Source of the DNA: a virus
Length of the DNA stretch: 20,294 nt
Virus record (IMG/VR): IMGVR_UViG_3300020165_000199
Coordinates: 1-20,294 of that record
Direction: 5' to 3' (one strand)
The translations under genes were made by a program, and so were the position numbers. The notes under the pieces were generated by a model. That model worked only from the letters and a program-made list of their open reading frames with translations, was not told the origin of the DNA and searched no databases. Numbering within the stretch: position 1 is the first letter of the stretch; each line of letters starts with the position of its first letter. Shown here piece by piece: positions 6,389 through 12,978 of the stretch.

Positions 6389-6658
6389 ATGATGAATCAT
6401 ACATTTGACGAAACAGAATTTCCTAAAATAACCGAATATATTGCGGATATGGCTGCTGAACAAGCTTACCTTATGTTAGTAGAACATGGTAGCACGGCAT
6501 TCAGCCAAGACTTTCCTATTACCAAACTTATCGAAGGCCTTATAGCTCATTTTTTAGCTAAAGAAGAGTATGAAAGATGTGCTTCACTCCAGAATCTCCA
6601 AGCAGAGTTGGTAGTTGACGAATTAGTTGAAGGAATTCAAAATAAACCTCTTGAATAA
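6389..6658 (+). CDS. Hypothetical protein, 89 aa
   Basis: This is an acidic, helical protein (ITEYIADMAAEQAYLMLVEH, then LAKEEYERCASLQ, then VVDELVEGI). It has no recognised domain. Tandem ATGs at 6389 and 6392 offer two starts. No Shine-Dalgarno site is visible; the upstream bases are gatatttatat. It is separated from the next gene by a 157-base AT-rich gap, so it may end a transcription unit. Confidence 0.65.
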   Translation: MMNHTFDETEFPKITEYIADMAAEQAYLMLVEHGSTAFSQDFPITKLIEGLIAHFLAKEEYERCASLQNLQAELVVDELVEGIQNKPLE

Positions 6659-6745
6659 TTTTTTTATGTGGAGTTTATGTATTATATTTACAATGTAATT
6701 ATTCTACTTACTTTCAAGTAATAAAATATACAAATTTAATAATAA

Positions 6746-6781
6746 GTTAACATATACTAATATAATAACAAGTATGTTAAC
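6746..6781. repeat. Inverted repeat GTTAACATA / TATGTTAAC in AT-rich gap
   Basis: Nine-base perfect arms (6746-6754 and 6773-6781) flank an 18-base spacer. A possible ACT/AGT extension lies just inside, offset by a bulge. It lies in the 6659-6815 gap, which otherwise shows only AT-rich sequence and a small TTACTT/AAGTAA palindrome at 6708-6721. It could be an operator, a hairpin in the leader of the 6816 gene, or chance in AT-rich DNA. There is no T-run after the right arm, so it is not an intrinsic terminator. Confidence 0.45.
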
Positions 6782-6815
6782 CGGGTGTTGTTTTAATAAT
6801 CTAAATTTTTAATAA

Positions 6816-7151
6816 ATGGTAAAGAATAATAATTCTTACAAACAAGGTTCCAATAGGGAACGATCCAAACCAAAGTTTAATCCTGACAAATATGGAAAAC
6901 TATGGAATGGTATAAACTTTAAACTGGCTAAAGGAATGAAAGCTCAAAGACCTACACCTCCTGCTGAACAACCATTGATTGGTTCGTTATGTATTGGAGG
7001 TCGGGAGTTTGAAATTACAGCTTCTGAAGCGTCACGTATCATGGACACACTTAAAGATGCCCAATACCAATATAACACTGCTCGACGTATGGGTATGTTA
7101 GATGCTGGTACTGGAACACCTGTAAGTCAATGGAGTAAAACTTATGAATAG
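6816..7151 (+). CDS. Conserved-type phage hypothetical protein, 111 aa
   Basis: A basic, disordered N-terminus (NSYKQGSNRERSKPKFNP) leads to PLIGSLCIGGREFEITASEA and SRIMDTLKDAQYQYNTARRM. The second half, a short strand pair followed by a helix, has the look of small accessory proteins I associate with marine T4-like phages, but I cannot name it. The leader is AT-rich with no Shine-Dalgarno site. It overlaps the next gene by 8 bases. Confidence 0.7.
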   Translation: MVKNNNSYKQGSNRERSKPKFNPDKYGKLWNGINFKLAKGMKAQRPTPPAEQPLIGSLCIGGREFEITASEASRIMDTLKDAQYQYNTARRMGMLDAGTGTPVSQWSKTYE

Positions 7152-7362
7152 TATAATGGTATTTATAAGCGGAGCTACGATAGGTGGACTTTGGAGCTAT
7201 TTTTATTTTCGAAGTAAGTTGTCTCAGATGACAACTACCGTGCTAGATAAACATGTCATAATCGACATCCTCAAAGAGTATACAAAAACCCAGGATAATG
7301 TTAATGCCAAAAAAGCAAAAACAAAAGCCTCTAGAAAAAAAGGAGTGGAGGAAAAGGGGTAA
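7144..7362 (+). CDS. Small N-terminally anchored membrane protein, 72 aa
   Basis: Residues 3-22 (SIMVFISGATIGGLWSYFYF) form one hydrophobic helix at the N-terminus. A positively charged C-terminal tail follows (NAKKAKTKASRKKGVEEKG), so the tail should lie in the cytoplasm by the positive-inside rule. It overlaps the upstream gene by 8 bases and the downstream frame by 65 bases, which is long for this genome. The function is unknown; single-helix proteins like this can be spanin, anti-holin or exclusion factors. Confidence 0.6.
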   Translation: MNSIMVFISGATIGGLWSYFYFRSKLSQMTTTVLDKHVIIDILKEYTKTQDNVNAKKAKTKASRKKGVEEKG

Positions 7363-7651
7363 CTCAAATTTAACTGGAACCCTAAACACCTTTATGAATT
7401 CTCTAGAGGATGAGAATGATTCAGATTCTACTATTAAAAAATTAGATATAGTACTAGCTCTGATCCATGATAATATTAAAAGGTCGACTGGCTTAAGAAA
7501 CTTTGACTCTGCTGATATTAAATCTGATGCTAAACAAGTATTTGATATTCTAATGAAATATCGATCTACAAAGCTGAAGGATAACACCGATCTCAAGATC
7601 GTGAATAAACTATATAATAAACATAAGAAACTCTCAGCATTAATGAGCTAG
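7298..7651 (+). CDS. Hypothetical protein, up to 117 aa (start uncertain)
   Basis: The C-terminal region (TIKKLDIVLALIHDNIKR, then SDAKQVFDILMKYRS) is helical and looks real. The first 40 residues are basic and lie within the 65-base overlap with the preceding gene, so an internal start is possible, for example ATG 7304 or ATG 7394. No Shine-Dalgarno site stands out before 7298, while an AGGAGTGGAGG run lies well inside the frame. It ends 7 bases before the TATTTATA box that precedes the tmRNA. No family is recognised. Confidence 0.6.
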   Translation: MLMPKKQKQKPLEKKEWRKRGNSNLTGTLNTFMNSLEDENDSDSTIKKLDIVLALIHDNIKRSTGLRNFDSADIKSDAKQVFDILMKYRSTKLKDNTDLKIVNKLYNKHKKLSALMS

Positions 7652-7657
7652 ACCTTA

Positions 7658-7665
7658 TATTTATA
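7658..7665 (+). promoter_or_regulatory. Candidate late promoter of the tmRNA (TTATATTTATAG)
   Basis: TATTTATA sits within TTATATTTATAG, nearly the same string found before the gene at 14757. If it acts as a -10 box, RNA would start near 7671-7672. That is just before the first base of the predicted acceptor piece and would make that piece about 55-60 nt long, as expected for two-piece tmRNAs. This agreement supports the call, but it is the reverse of the T4 late consensus, so the direction is not certain. Confidence 0.45.
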
Positions 7666-7670
7666 GATGA

Positions 7671-7965
7671 TCGAAGTATGAGTGTCAGCTACATATCGGG
7701 ACGGGGGTTCGACTCCCCCCACCTCCACAAAGAATTATATTCAATTAGATATAATATGATCAATATCTAATGAATTATATTCAAATAGATATAATATGGG
7801 GGTGATTTTGGATTTGACCATATGATAAGAGCATTCAGAAGATCACAACGCAATTAACTGGCGAACAAGTTGAACTAGCAATGGCTGCCTAATAAGGTAC
7901 CCGGAGCTGCTGGTATTAACAGGGCAAGATTAGATCTATTCTAGTCGTATCATTAAAGCCCGGAG
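7671..7965 (+). ncRNA. ssrA: Circularly permuted (two-piece) tmRNA
   Basis: tmRNA with SmpB rescues stalled ribosomes and adds a degradation tag. Here the 3' end precedes the 5' end. The acceptor piece has a perfect T arm, GGGGG(UUCGACU)CCCCC at 7703-7719, then CACCUCC 7720-7726 and A7727; CCA is not encoded. The coding piece starts GGGGGUGAUUUUGGAUUUGA at 7798. The two acceptor strands give seven pairs with the G·U third pair used by alanyl-tRNA synthetase. P2 forms from 7820-7824 with 7692-7696, and 7831-7837 with 7679-7685. The tag frame GEQVELAMAA (7860-7889) ends in UAAUAA inside a hairpin (7874-7880 with 7908-7914). A hairpin inside GGGC/GCCC (7922-7961) follows. Piece ends are approximate; the resume codon GGC is inferred from UAACU just upstream. 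Confidence 0.88.
7732..7798 (+). repeat. Tandem hairpin repeats in the tmRNA intervening segment
   Basis: A 27-base unit occurs at 7732-7758 and 7772-7798 with one mismatch and a 40-base period. Each unit is itself an inverted repeat, ATTATAT, 8-base loop, ATATAAT, so the segment between the two tmRNA pieces can fold as two like hairpins. An alternative fold pairs ATTAGATA (7744-7751) with TATCTAAT (7764-7771). The second unit ends exactly at the predicted first base of the coding piece. It may guide processing that removes the segment, or may be a recent duplication. Confidence 0.75.
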
Positions 7966-7993
7966 GAAGGCGGAACATATTTGGAGAATTATA

Positions 7994-8662
7994 ATGAATG
8001 ATTTTGACGAAGCAATGATTTGGAAATTTAAAGACGTACAAGACAATAAAGCCATGTGGAAGTTTTGCCAAGAAGACTTTAAGCAGATCTTTGTAGAGAA
8101 ATCAGGTAAGTCATTTTATAATTCTCTCCTTAATGAGTTGGTGTATGAGTTATCTCAGACAAATACTAATAGCCAAAATGATGACGTTGTTGTTGACTGG
8201 ATATCTACTGCTGCTACTATGACTAAAGAGGAAATGGATGGGTATATAGAGTGGTCTCAGAGAAATACTGAATATGACCCAGGAGAAGCTTGGGATCTTT
8301 TACAACCAGAAGACAAATCAGTTATTTTCGGAAATGATAAGCGGATCTTTGAAAATTGGTTTTCAACTTTAGCCCCTTTAGAGTTAGATTTCTATATTGA
8401 TAGATTAACGTCAGCGCTTCCATTAATACCAACCAGTAATAAAGGTCCTGAACAACTACCCGCCAGTATATATAAGCTGGACTCGTTAACCGTTTCAATT
8501 ATTAGCGGGTCATTAGCCATAACCTCTCACGACCTTAAAGCATTAGATATAATAAAAAAGGTCTTTGTTAATAAAGGTAAACTTCCATGTGAACACAGGG
8601 TTAAGACTATAGGCGAAACTGTTTTTCATACATACATTTTCAAGTTAAACTCTAAAGCCTAA
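7994..8662 (+). CDS. Hypothetical protein, 222 aa
   Basis: This is an acidic soluble protein with helical N-terminal (FKQIFVEKSGKSFYNSLLNE) and central parts (WSQRNTEYDPGEAWDLL) and a more strand-rich C-terminus (KLDSLTVSIISGSLAITSHD). I do not recognise it. A good GGAG Shine-Dalgarno site at 7983-7986 precedes the ATG. It starts about 30 bases after the tmRNA coding piece, so the two may share one transcript, which would then be cut to release the RNA. Confidence 0.75.
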   Translation: MNDFDEAMIWKFKDVQDNKAMWKFCQEDFKQIFVEKSGKSFYNSLLNELVYELSQTNTNSQNDDVVVDWISTAATMTKEEMDGYIEWSQRNTEYDPGEAWDLLQPEDKSVIFGNDKRIFENWFSTLAPLELDFYIDRLTSALPLIPTSNKGPEQLPASIYKLDSLTVSIISGSLAITSHDLKALDIIKKVFVNKGKLPCEHRVKTIGETVFHTYIFKLNSKA

Positions 8663-8680
8663 ATTAATATACTTATTTAT

Positions 8681-9652
8681 ATGAAATTTAATTTGTTTCC
8701 TTATGTTGTAGCAATGTCGGCACTATTTGTTTCGGCATCCGCTGCATTCTATTCGGTATATGGATTAAGTAATCTATTTGCAGGAGCATCTACCGCAGTT
8801 ATTATAATGGCCTCTTCATTAGAGTTTGCCAAGTTAGTAACTGCATCAGCTTTATATCAATACTGGGACAGGGTTAATGTATTTTTAAGAACATACCTTT
8901 CTGTTGCTATGGTAGTTCTAATTGCCATAACTTCAGCTGGTATATATGGATTCCTATCTGGAGCTTATCAAGAAACGTCTGCTAAAGAAGCCATTACTTC
9001 AAATGAAATTGCCATTTTGGAATCAAAGCAAAACAGGTTCGTTAGAGACTCCGAAGTTCTAAATACGAACATCATAACTTGGTCAGAGGCTTTGGCTAAT
9101 CCTACAGCAATACAATATGTAGATAGAGAGTCAGGGCTTTTGGTAACTACCACGTCATCTAGACAGCGAAAAGCTTTACAAAGTCAATTGGAAGAAGCTA
9201 GGGTGGCATATGCAGTAGCATCAGATTCGATATCAGCTATTGACATTCAAATTTTAGATCTGAAAATTAATGACGAGACAACTCGAGAACTTGGCCCATT
9301 AAAATACGTATCAACTCTTATTAATAAACCTATGGATTCAATTATTAATTGGTTTATGCTATTAATTATATTCGTATTTGATCCTTTAGCTATAGCTTTA
9401 GTTGTAGTTGCTAATATAGCTTTCGGTAAAACCCCAATACTTGAAAAGACTAAAATTTTAAAAGCTCCTAAAGTCGTAAAAGATCCTGTAGTAAAAAAGC
9501 CTGTTGTAAACAAAATAGATAGTAGACAAAATAAAGTAATAGAACTAACTCTAGATCTTATAGCAAAAGGAGGAAACATTAGTATGGCTGATAAACAGAA
9601 AAAAATTAAAGAAATAAAGAAAAACTTATATGGCGAAAAAGAAATCAAATAA
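8681..9652 (+). CDS. Multi-pass membrane protein with central coiled-coil region, 323 aa
   Basis: Three hydrophobic helices lie at about residues 5-28, 33-56 and 70-92. A long polar helical stretch follows (about 97-215, with ESKQNRFVRDSEVLN and RQRKALQSQLEEARVAY), then a fourth helix at about 222-248 (INWFMLLIIFVFDPLAIALV). The C-terminal tail is Lys-rich. The layout suggests a membrane sensor or scaffold with an extended domain on one side. Similar proteins are, to my recollection, common in marine T4-like phages without a known role. TATTTATA directly abuts the ATG and there is no Shine-Dalgarno site. It overlaps the next gene by 23 bases. Confidence 0.85.
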   Translation: MKFNLFPYVVAMSALFVSASAAFYSVYGLSNLFAGASTAVIIMASSLEFAKLVTASALYQYWDRVNVFLRTYLSVAMVVLIAITSAGIYGFLSGAYQETSAKEAITSNEIAILESKQNRFVRDSEVLNTNIITWSEALANPTAIQYVDRESGLLVTTTSSRQRKALQSQLEEARVAYAVASDSISAIDIQILDLKINDETTRELGPLKYVSTLINKPMDSIINWFMLLIIFVFDPLAIALVVVANIAFGKTPILEKTKILKAPKVVKDPVVKKPVVNKIDSRQNKVIELTLDLIAKGGNISMADKQKKIKEIKKNLYGEKEIK

Positions 9653-10241
9653 AATCCCAAAGATTAAAGGATCTAGAAGTCGCAAAAAAGAGGCTCCTCC
9701 AAAAGACCAAAAAGCTTTTGATGCCTTATGTGAATATCCAATAAGATATGCATTAGGAACTAAGTGGAATCAAAACCCTGCACTTACATATAGATACATG
9801 GCTTGCAAAGAATGTGGACAAGACTGTGTAGCAGGACTTTCAGCTGCAAGCATAGTATGTTCCGCATGTGTACAAGAACAGGTAGGTCCTCCTGATATAT
9901 CTTCGCAAAGAACATCTTCCGGAAGACCTCAGGGATGGCACTTTATGGTTGAGTTTGTAGATAAAGATGGTAGTGTATTCTTCCGAGGTGTAGAGCAACC
10001 AGATTTAAAAGGGACTCTAGAGCCAACTAAGGTCGAACCTAAAAAAAGGATTCGCAAAAAAGACAAGGAGCGAGCTAGAAGCCATGCTTCAGTTCAACTT
10101 CACAAGCTAAAGAAAAAACTAGCAAAAACAAGGTTTAAAAAAGACCAAAAACCTATAATGCAAGAAATAAAAAAACTTCAACGCATTGCATTGGGTAAGT
10201 TTCCAAAGAAATTTGTTTTTGAAGACTTTATGGCAAACTAA
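9630..10241 (+). CDS. Zinc-ribbon protein of marine T4-like phage type, 203 aa
   Basis: Residues 59-80 carry CKEC...CSAC (Cys 59, 62, 77, 80, with a further Cys at 66), a CxxC-x14-CxxC zinc ribbon. After it comes GWHFMVEFVDKDGSVFFRGV and EQPDLKGTLEP, then a highly basic helical tail. The N-terminus is also very basic. The charge and zinc ribbon suggest nucleic-acid binding. I recall similar conserved phage proteins but know no proven function. A tmRNA or ribosome link is not supported by sequence. Confidence 0.78.
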   Translation: MAKKKSNKIPKIKGSRSRKKEAPPKDQKAFDALCEYPIRYALGTKWNQNPALTYRYMACKECGQDCVAGLSAASIVCSACVQEQVGPPDISSQRTSSGRPQGWHFMVEFVDKDGSVFFRGVEQPDLKGTLEPTKVEPKKRIRKKDKERARSHASVQLHKLKKKLAKTRFKKDQKPIMQEIKKLQRIALGKFPKKFVFEDFMAN

Positions 10242-10278
10242 CCTTCTATTTATTTTTTTATTCAACATTTATTTCGTA

Positions 10279-10286
10279 TATTTAGA
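10279..10286 (+). promoter_or_regulatory. Weak late-type promoter candidate (TATATTTAGA)
   Basis: The 72-base gap after 10241 is AT-rich. It contains TATTTATT at 10247-10254 and TATATTTAGA just before the gene at 10314, both variants of the recurrent late-region box. The downstream leader holds CGGAG at 10301-10305 as a Shine-Dalgarno site. Here the box and ribosome site are spaced well enough for a normal message. AT-richness makes chance matches likely. Confidence 0.3.
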
Positions 10287-10313
10287 TAACAATAAAAAAT
10301 CGGAGTATGTGAG

Positions 10314-10526
10314 ATGGATAAATTAATTTATGAACGTTCTGTGGAATCAATAGAGGCCCAAAGAATCGTATTTGAAGTTCAACATGATTTATCCCTTGAG
10401 GCTTTTAAATTAAATTGTATTCGAATGGCTCATGCATTGGGGTATGATAGCAATTCAATAAAAAAGACCTTTGGAATGCCAGAAGAATCTGGAGATCCTA
10501 AACAACTAAAATTATTACTTGATTAA
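10314..10526 (+). CDS. Hypothetical protein, 70 aa
   Basis: This is a small helical protein (ESIEAQRIVFEVQHDLSLEA, then MAHALGYDSNSIKKTFG). The middle part has an HTH-like feel (ALGYDSNSIKKTFG), but this is weak. A GGAG ribosome site lies 8 bases upstream of the ATG. Its stop is followed one base later by the protease ATG, so the two are probably co-translated. No family is recognised. Confidence 0.7.
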   Translation: MDKLIYERSVESIEAQRIVFEVQHDLSLEAFKLNCIRMAHALGYDSNSIKKTFGMPEESGDPKQLKLLLD

Positions 10527-10527
10527 C

Positions 10528-11148
10528 ATGTCAGAAGATTTATATAAAGAAAAAGTCTTAAAAAAAGACGAGACTCCTATTGAAATAACAATTGAGAAAA
10601 CTCCTCCAGATCTAAGTGAATTGGAAAATGGATTATCAATTAAAGATTCTCTGGTCTACCTTACAGGTCCTATTGACGAATTTAGTCTAGCGGATATTAT
10701 CGTTAAGTGTCGAATGGTTATGAATAATAGAGACGAGTCTGAAGCAACTCTTCCAATAAATTTAGTTATAGATTCATTCGGCGGCTGTGCGTTTTCTGCC
10801 TTAGGTATTATAGACTATATGGAAAATCTAGACGTTCCTGTTAATACTATCTGCAGAGGGAAAGCAATGTCAGCAGGAGCACTTATACTAGCTGCAGGTA
10901 CCGGAACCCGATATGCTTCTAAAAGATCCTCAATAATGTTGCACCAAGGTATGGGAACTACATCAGGTAAAATTGGAGATTTAAAATCTACTGCAGAACA
11001 CTATACTAAGATTGATATAATGATCGGTGAGATCTTAGAAGAGTATACAAAAAAGCCCGCTAAGTGGTGGACTCAAGAAACTTCCCATGACAAATACTTC
11101 ACGGCTCAAGAAGCCATGGCAGTTGGGATCATCGACGAAATAGGCTAA
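10528..11148 (+). CDS. ClpP-like serine protease (S14 family), 206 aa
   Basis: The protein carries the full Clp protease triad: Ser115 in GKAMSAGALIL, His139 in SIMLHQGMG, and Asp188 in SHDKYFTAQEA. The strand before the oxyanion loop reads VIDSFGG in place of the host-type NSPGG. The handle region (KIGDLKSTAEHYTKIDIMIG) is also ClpP-like. Host ClpP forms a barrel that degrades proteins fed by ClpX or ClpA. A phage version may use host unfoldases, modify host proteolysis, or act as a prohead protease. I chose ATG 10528 over an upstream TTG (10519). No Clp ATPase gene is seen in this window. Confidence 0.9.
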   Translation: MSEDLYKEKVLKKDETPIEITIEKTPPDLSELENGLSIKDSLVYLTGPIDEFSLADIIVKCRMVMNNRDESEATLPINLVIDSFGGCAFSALGIIDYMENLDVPVNTICRGKAMSAGALILAAGTGTRYASKRSSIMLHQGMGTTSGKIGDLKSTAEHYTKIDIMIGEILEEYTKKPAKWWTQETSHDKYFTAQEAMAVGIIDEIG

Positions 11149-11149
11149 T

Positions 11150-11896
11150 ATGAAATTAACAGACAAACAACTTTTAGACAATTGGGCAGAGCTTCAGGAA
11201 ATAATTTCCACTGAATTTAGTGGAACTCGAAAAGATAACCTGCTTGCTATGTATTCCTTTTTTGAAGAAAGAATGGTTATAGCACCTGCATCAGGATTAG
11301 AACATTATCATAATTGTTTTGAGGGTGGTTATGTAGATCATGTCCTTCGAGTTATTAAATGTGCTAAAGAACTCCACAAGTCGTGGAACTTAATGGGAGC
11401 AATATCTTCTGACTTTACTGAAGAGGAACTTATGTTTTCTGCATTGAATCACGACCTTGGTAAAATTGGCGATCGCGAATTTCCATACTACATTCCTAAC
11501 CCTTCGGAGTGGCATAGAAAAAACCAAGGTAAAATATATGACTATCATCCAAAGTTAAGACATATGACTGTACCAGATAGAAGCTTATTTTTATTACAAG
11601 ACTTTGGAATTCCTTTTACGGTTAATGAAGCAATAGCTATTAGATGCCATGATGGATTATATGACCAAGCTAATGAGGCTTATTTTAAGACATACAATCC
11701 TCAAAAAGAATTACAAAACCATTTGCCAATACTTCTTCACCACGCAGATCACATGGCATCTAGAATAGAGCATGACACTGCAAAGGCATCTAGATCTAGC
11801 AAGCCTAGTAATCTTCCTCGTGGCAATAAAAAGAAAACTGTTTCTGTAGCTAGTGAAAAAGCAAATGACCTATTTAAGGACTTGTTCGGCGAATGA
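11150..11896 (+). CDS. HD-domain metal-dependent phosphohydrolase, 248 aa
   Basis: The HD motif is complete: His64 in GGYVDHVLRV, His101-Asp102 in SALNHDLGKIG, His167 in IRCHDGLY, and Asp200 in LLHHADHMASR. The opening EHYHNCFEGG resembles HD enzymes that cleave nucleotides or RNA 3' ends (YhaM-like). The substrate cannot be read from sequence; nucleotides, cyclic nucleotides, alarmones or RNA are all possible. The C-terminal tail is basic and rich in Ser. It starts 1 base after the protease gene and overlaps the next by ATGA. Related HD genes are, as I recall, common in marine T4-like phages. Confidence 0.86.
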   Translation: MKLTDKQLLDNWAELQEIISTEFSGTRKDNLLAMYSFFEERMVIAPASGLEHYHNCFEGGYVDHVLRVIKCAKELHKSWNLMGAISSDFTEEELMFSALNHDLGKIGDREFPYYIPNPSEWHRKNQGKIYDYHPKLRHMTVPDRSLFLLQDFGIPFTVNEAIAIRCHDGLYDQANEAYFKTYNPQKELQNHLPILLHHADHMASRIEHDTAKASRSSKPSNLPRGNKKKTVSVASEKANDLFKDLFGE

Positions 11897-12174
11897 TTTT
11901 ATTACTATCAATATTTATTCTAGTAGAAGCAATTATTTCTGCATTCATAATTTGGAATTTGCTTCGAAAACTAGACGCGGCTGTTTCTGATTGTGAATCT
12001 TTATACAACACAATGGTTGAACTTTATGGCGATCTCCATAAAACATTTTCTGAAATGAAGCGAATAGATCATAAAGGCGGCTTTGAAGCTGACGATGAAA
12101 TTGGATCTATATTCAAGGATCTAAAAAAAGTTATGGATAAGCTAGAGAATAAATATGGCACAGACAAAGACTAG
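11893..12174 (+). CDS. Small membrane-anchored protein next to the late sigma gene, 93 aa
   Basis: Residues 2-22 (ILLLSIFILVEAIISAFIIW) form one hydrophobic N-terminal helix. The rest is a soluble coiled-coil-like domain (KLDAAVSDCESLYNTMVELY) and an acidic part (KGGFEADDEIGSIFKDLKKV). It overlaps the HD gene by ATGA and the sigma gene by 20 bases. That tight link suggests a joint role or shared expression with the sigma factor. No function is known to me. Confidence 0.78.
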   Translation: MILLLSIFILVEAIISAFIIWNLLRKLDAAVSDCESLYNTMVELYGDLHKTFSEMKRIDHKGGFEADDEIGSIFKDLKKVMDKLENKYGTDKD

Positions 12175-12934
12175 TCCAATATCTAAATTTTATGAAGACC
12201 ATGACAAGCTACAAGCTGCTTTTGAAGCAGAGTACCTTAGGCCCGGGCGAAGGGGAAGACCTAGAAAAAATAAAATGTACTTTACTCCTGTTACTGAAGC
12301 TGCAATCGTAGCTTATAATATTGACGAGGATCGTAAAAAACGAAATAGGATTTACAAAGAACACATACACTATCCACTATATAAAATGGCTGAAAATCTA
12401 ATTCATAGATTTAAATTTTATTACATGGATGGTTCTCCTGAAGATGTTAAGTATGAAGTTATTTCATTCCTACTAGAAAAACTAAATAAGTATACACCAG
12501 ACAAAGGCCGAGCATTCTCATACTTTAGTATCGTAGCAAAAAACTATCTTATACAAAATAATAATAAAAGTTACAAGCGTCTTATAACTAGAATCCCACA
12601 AGAAGCTATTGACAATAATCGTAATGTTGTTAATGAAATTGTAAGAACTGAAAGACAAGAATCTATACTAGCTTTCCTGGATCATTTTATCGAATACTAT
12701 GATGCTAAAGTAGAATCAACATATAAAATTAAAAGAGACCAAAGCATAGCTTATGCTGTCTTAGAGCTATTTAAGAACCGTGAAAACATCGAGAACTATA
12801 ACAAGAAAGCCTTGTACATTATGATCCGAGAAATGACTGGAACTAAAACCCAATACATTACTAAAGTGGTGAATGAAATTAAATCAGAGTATACCCGTTT
12901 ATTTAAACAATTTGAAAATGGTAATACGATTTGA
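12155..12934 (+). CDS. gp55-like RNA polymerase sigma factor for late transcription, 259 aa
   Basis: T4 gp55 is a minimal sigma factor that binds host RNA polymerase and recognises TATAAATA at late promoters. This product has a sigma region 2-like core: HYPLYKMAENLIHRFKFYYM, then DGSPEDVKYEVISFLLEKLN, then YTPDKGRAFSYFSIVAKNYL with IQNNNKSYKR. The start (RPGRRGRPRKNK) is basic. At 259 aa it is longer than T4 gp55 (185 aa), with extra length at both ends. The start lies within the preceding gene. A perfect palindrome and a TATAAATA box follow its stop. Confidence 0.85.
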   Translation: MAQTKTSPISKFYEDHDKLQAAFEAEYLRPGRRGRPRKNKMYFTPVTEAAIVAYNIDEDRKKRNRIYKEHIHYPLYKMAENLIHRFKFYYMDGSPEDVKYEVISFLLEKLNKYTPDKGRAFSYFSIVAKNYLIQNNNKSYKRLITRIPQEAIDNNRNVVNEIVRTERQESILAFLDHFIEYYDAKVESTYKIKRDQSIAYAVLELFKNRENIENYNKKALYIMIREMTGTKTQYITKVVNEIKSEYTRLFKQFENGNTI

Positions 12935-12938
12935 TCAC

Positions 12939-12950
12939 GACAATATTGTC
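12939..12950. repeat. Perfect 12-bp palindrome GACAATATTGTC
   Basis: It lies 4 bases after the sigma-factor stop and 8 bases before the TATAAATA box at 12959. The position would suit an operator or a cleavage site in the intergenic RNA. A 6-bp stem without a loop is a poor terminator and no T-run follows. No other copy was noticed in the window. Confidence 0.4.
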
Positions 12951-12958
12951 ACAAAACT

Positions 12959-12970
12959 TATAAATAGGAG
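12959..12970 (+). promoter_or_regulatory. T4-type late promoter box TATAAATA plus AGGAG
   Basis: TATAAATA at 12959-12966 matches the T4 late promoter consensus exactly and lies 12 bases before the ATG at 12979. AGGAG at 12966-12970 is a strong Shine-Dalgarno site. If the box set the RNA start at about 12972, the ribosome site would lie upstream of that message. So either the box is by chance or the gene is translated from a longer transcript. Confidence 0.45.
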
Positions 12971-12978
12971 ATATAACT

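Noticed and set aside
7151-7362. Programmed -1 frameshift at the A-run near 7333
   Set aside because: The downstream frame is +1 relative to the upstream one, so slipping back at the A-run would not enter it. Two separate genes are more likely.
7703-7727. Apparent 3' half of a tRNA gene
   Set aside because: The T arm and acceptor strand look like a tRNA, but no anticodon arm or 5' acceptor strand lies upstream. The matching strand is at 7798, so it belongs to the permuted tmRNA.
7732-7798. Possible CRISPR array
   Set aside because: There are only two 27-base copies with a 13-base spacer, each self-complementary, and no cas genes are present.
10519-10527. TTG start for the ClpP-like protease
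   Set aside because: The ATG at 10528 gives a normal start one base after the preceding stop; the longer form adds only three residues.
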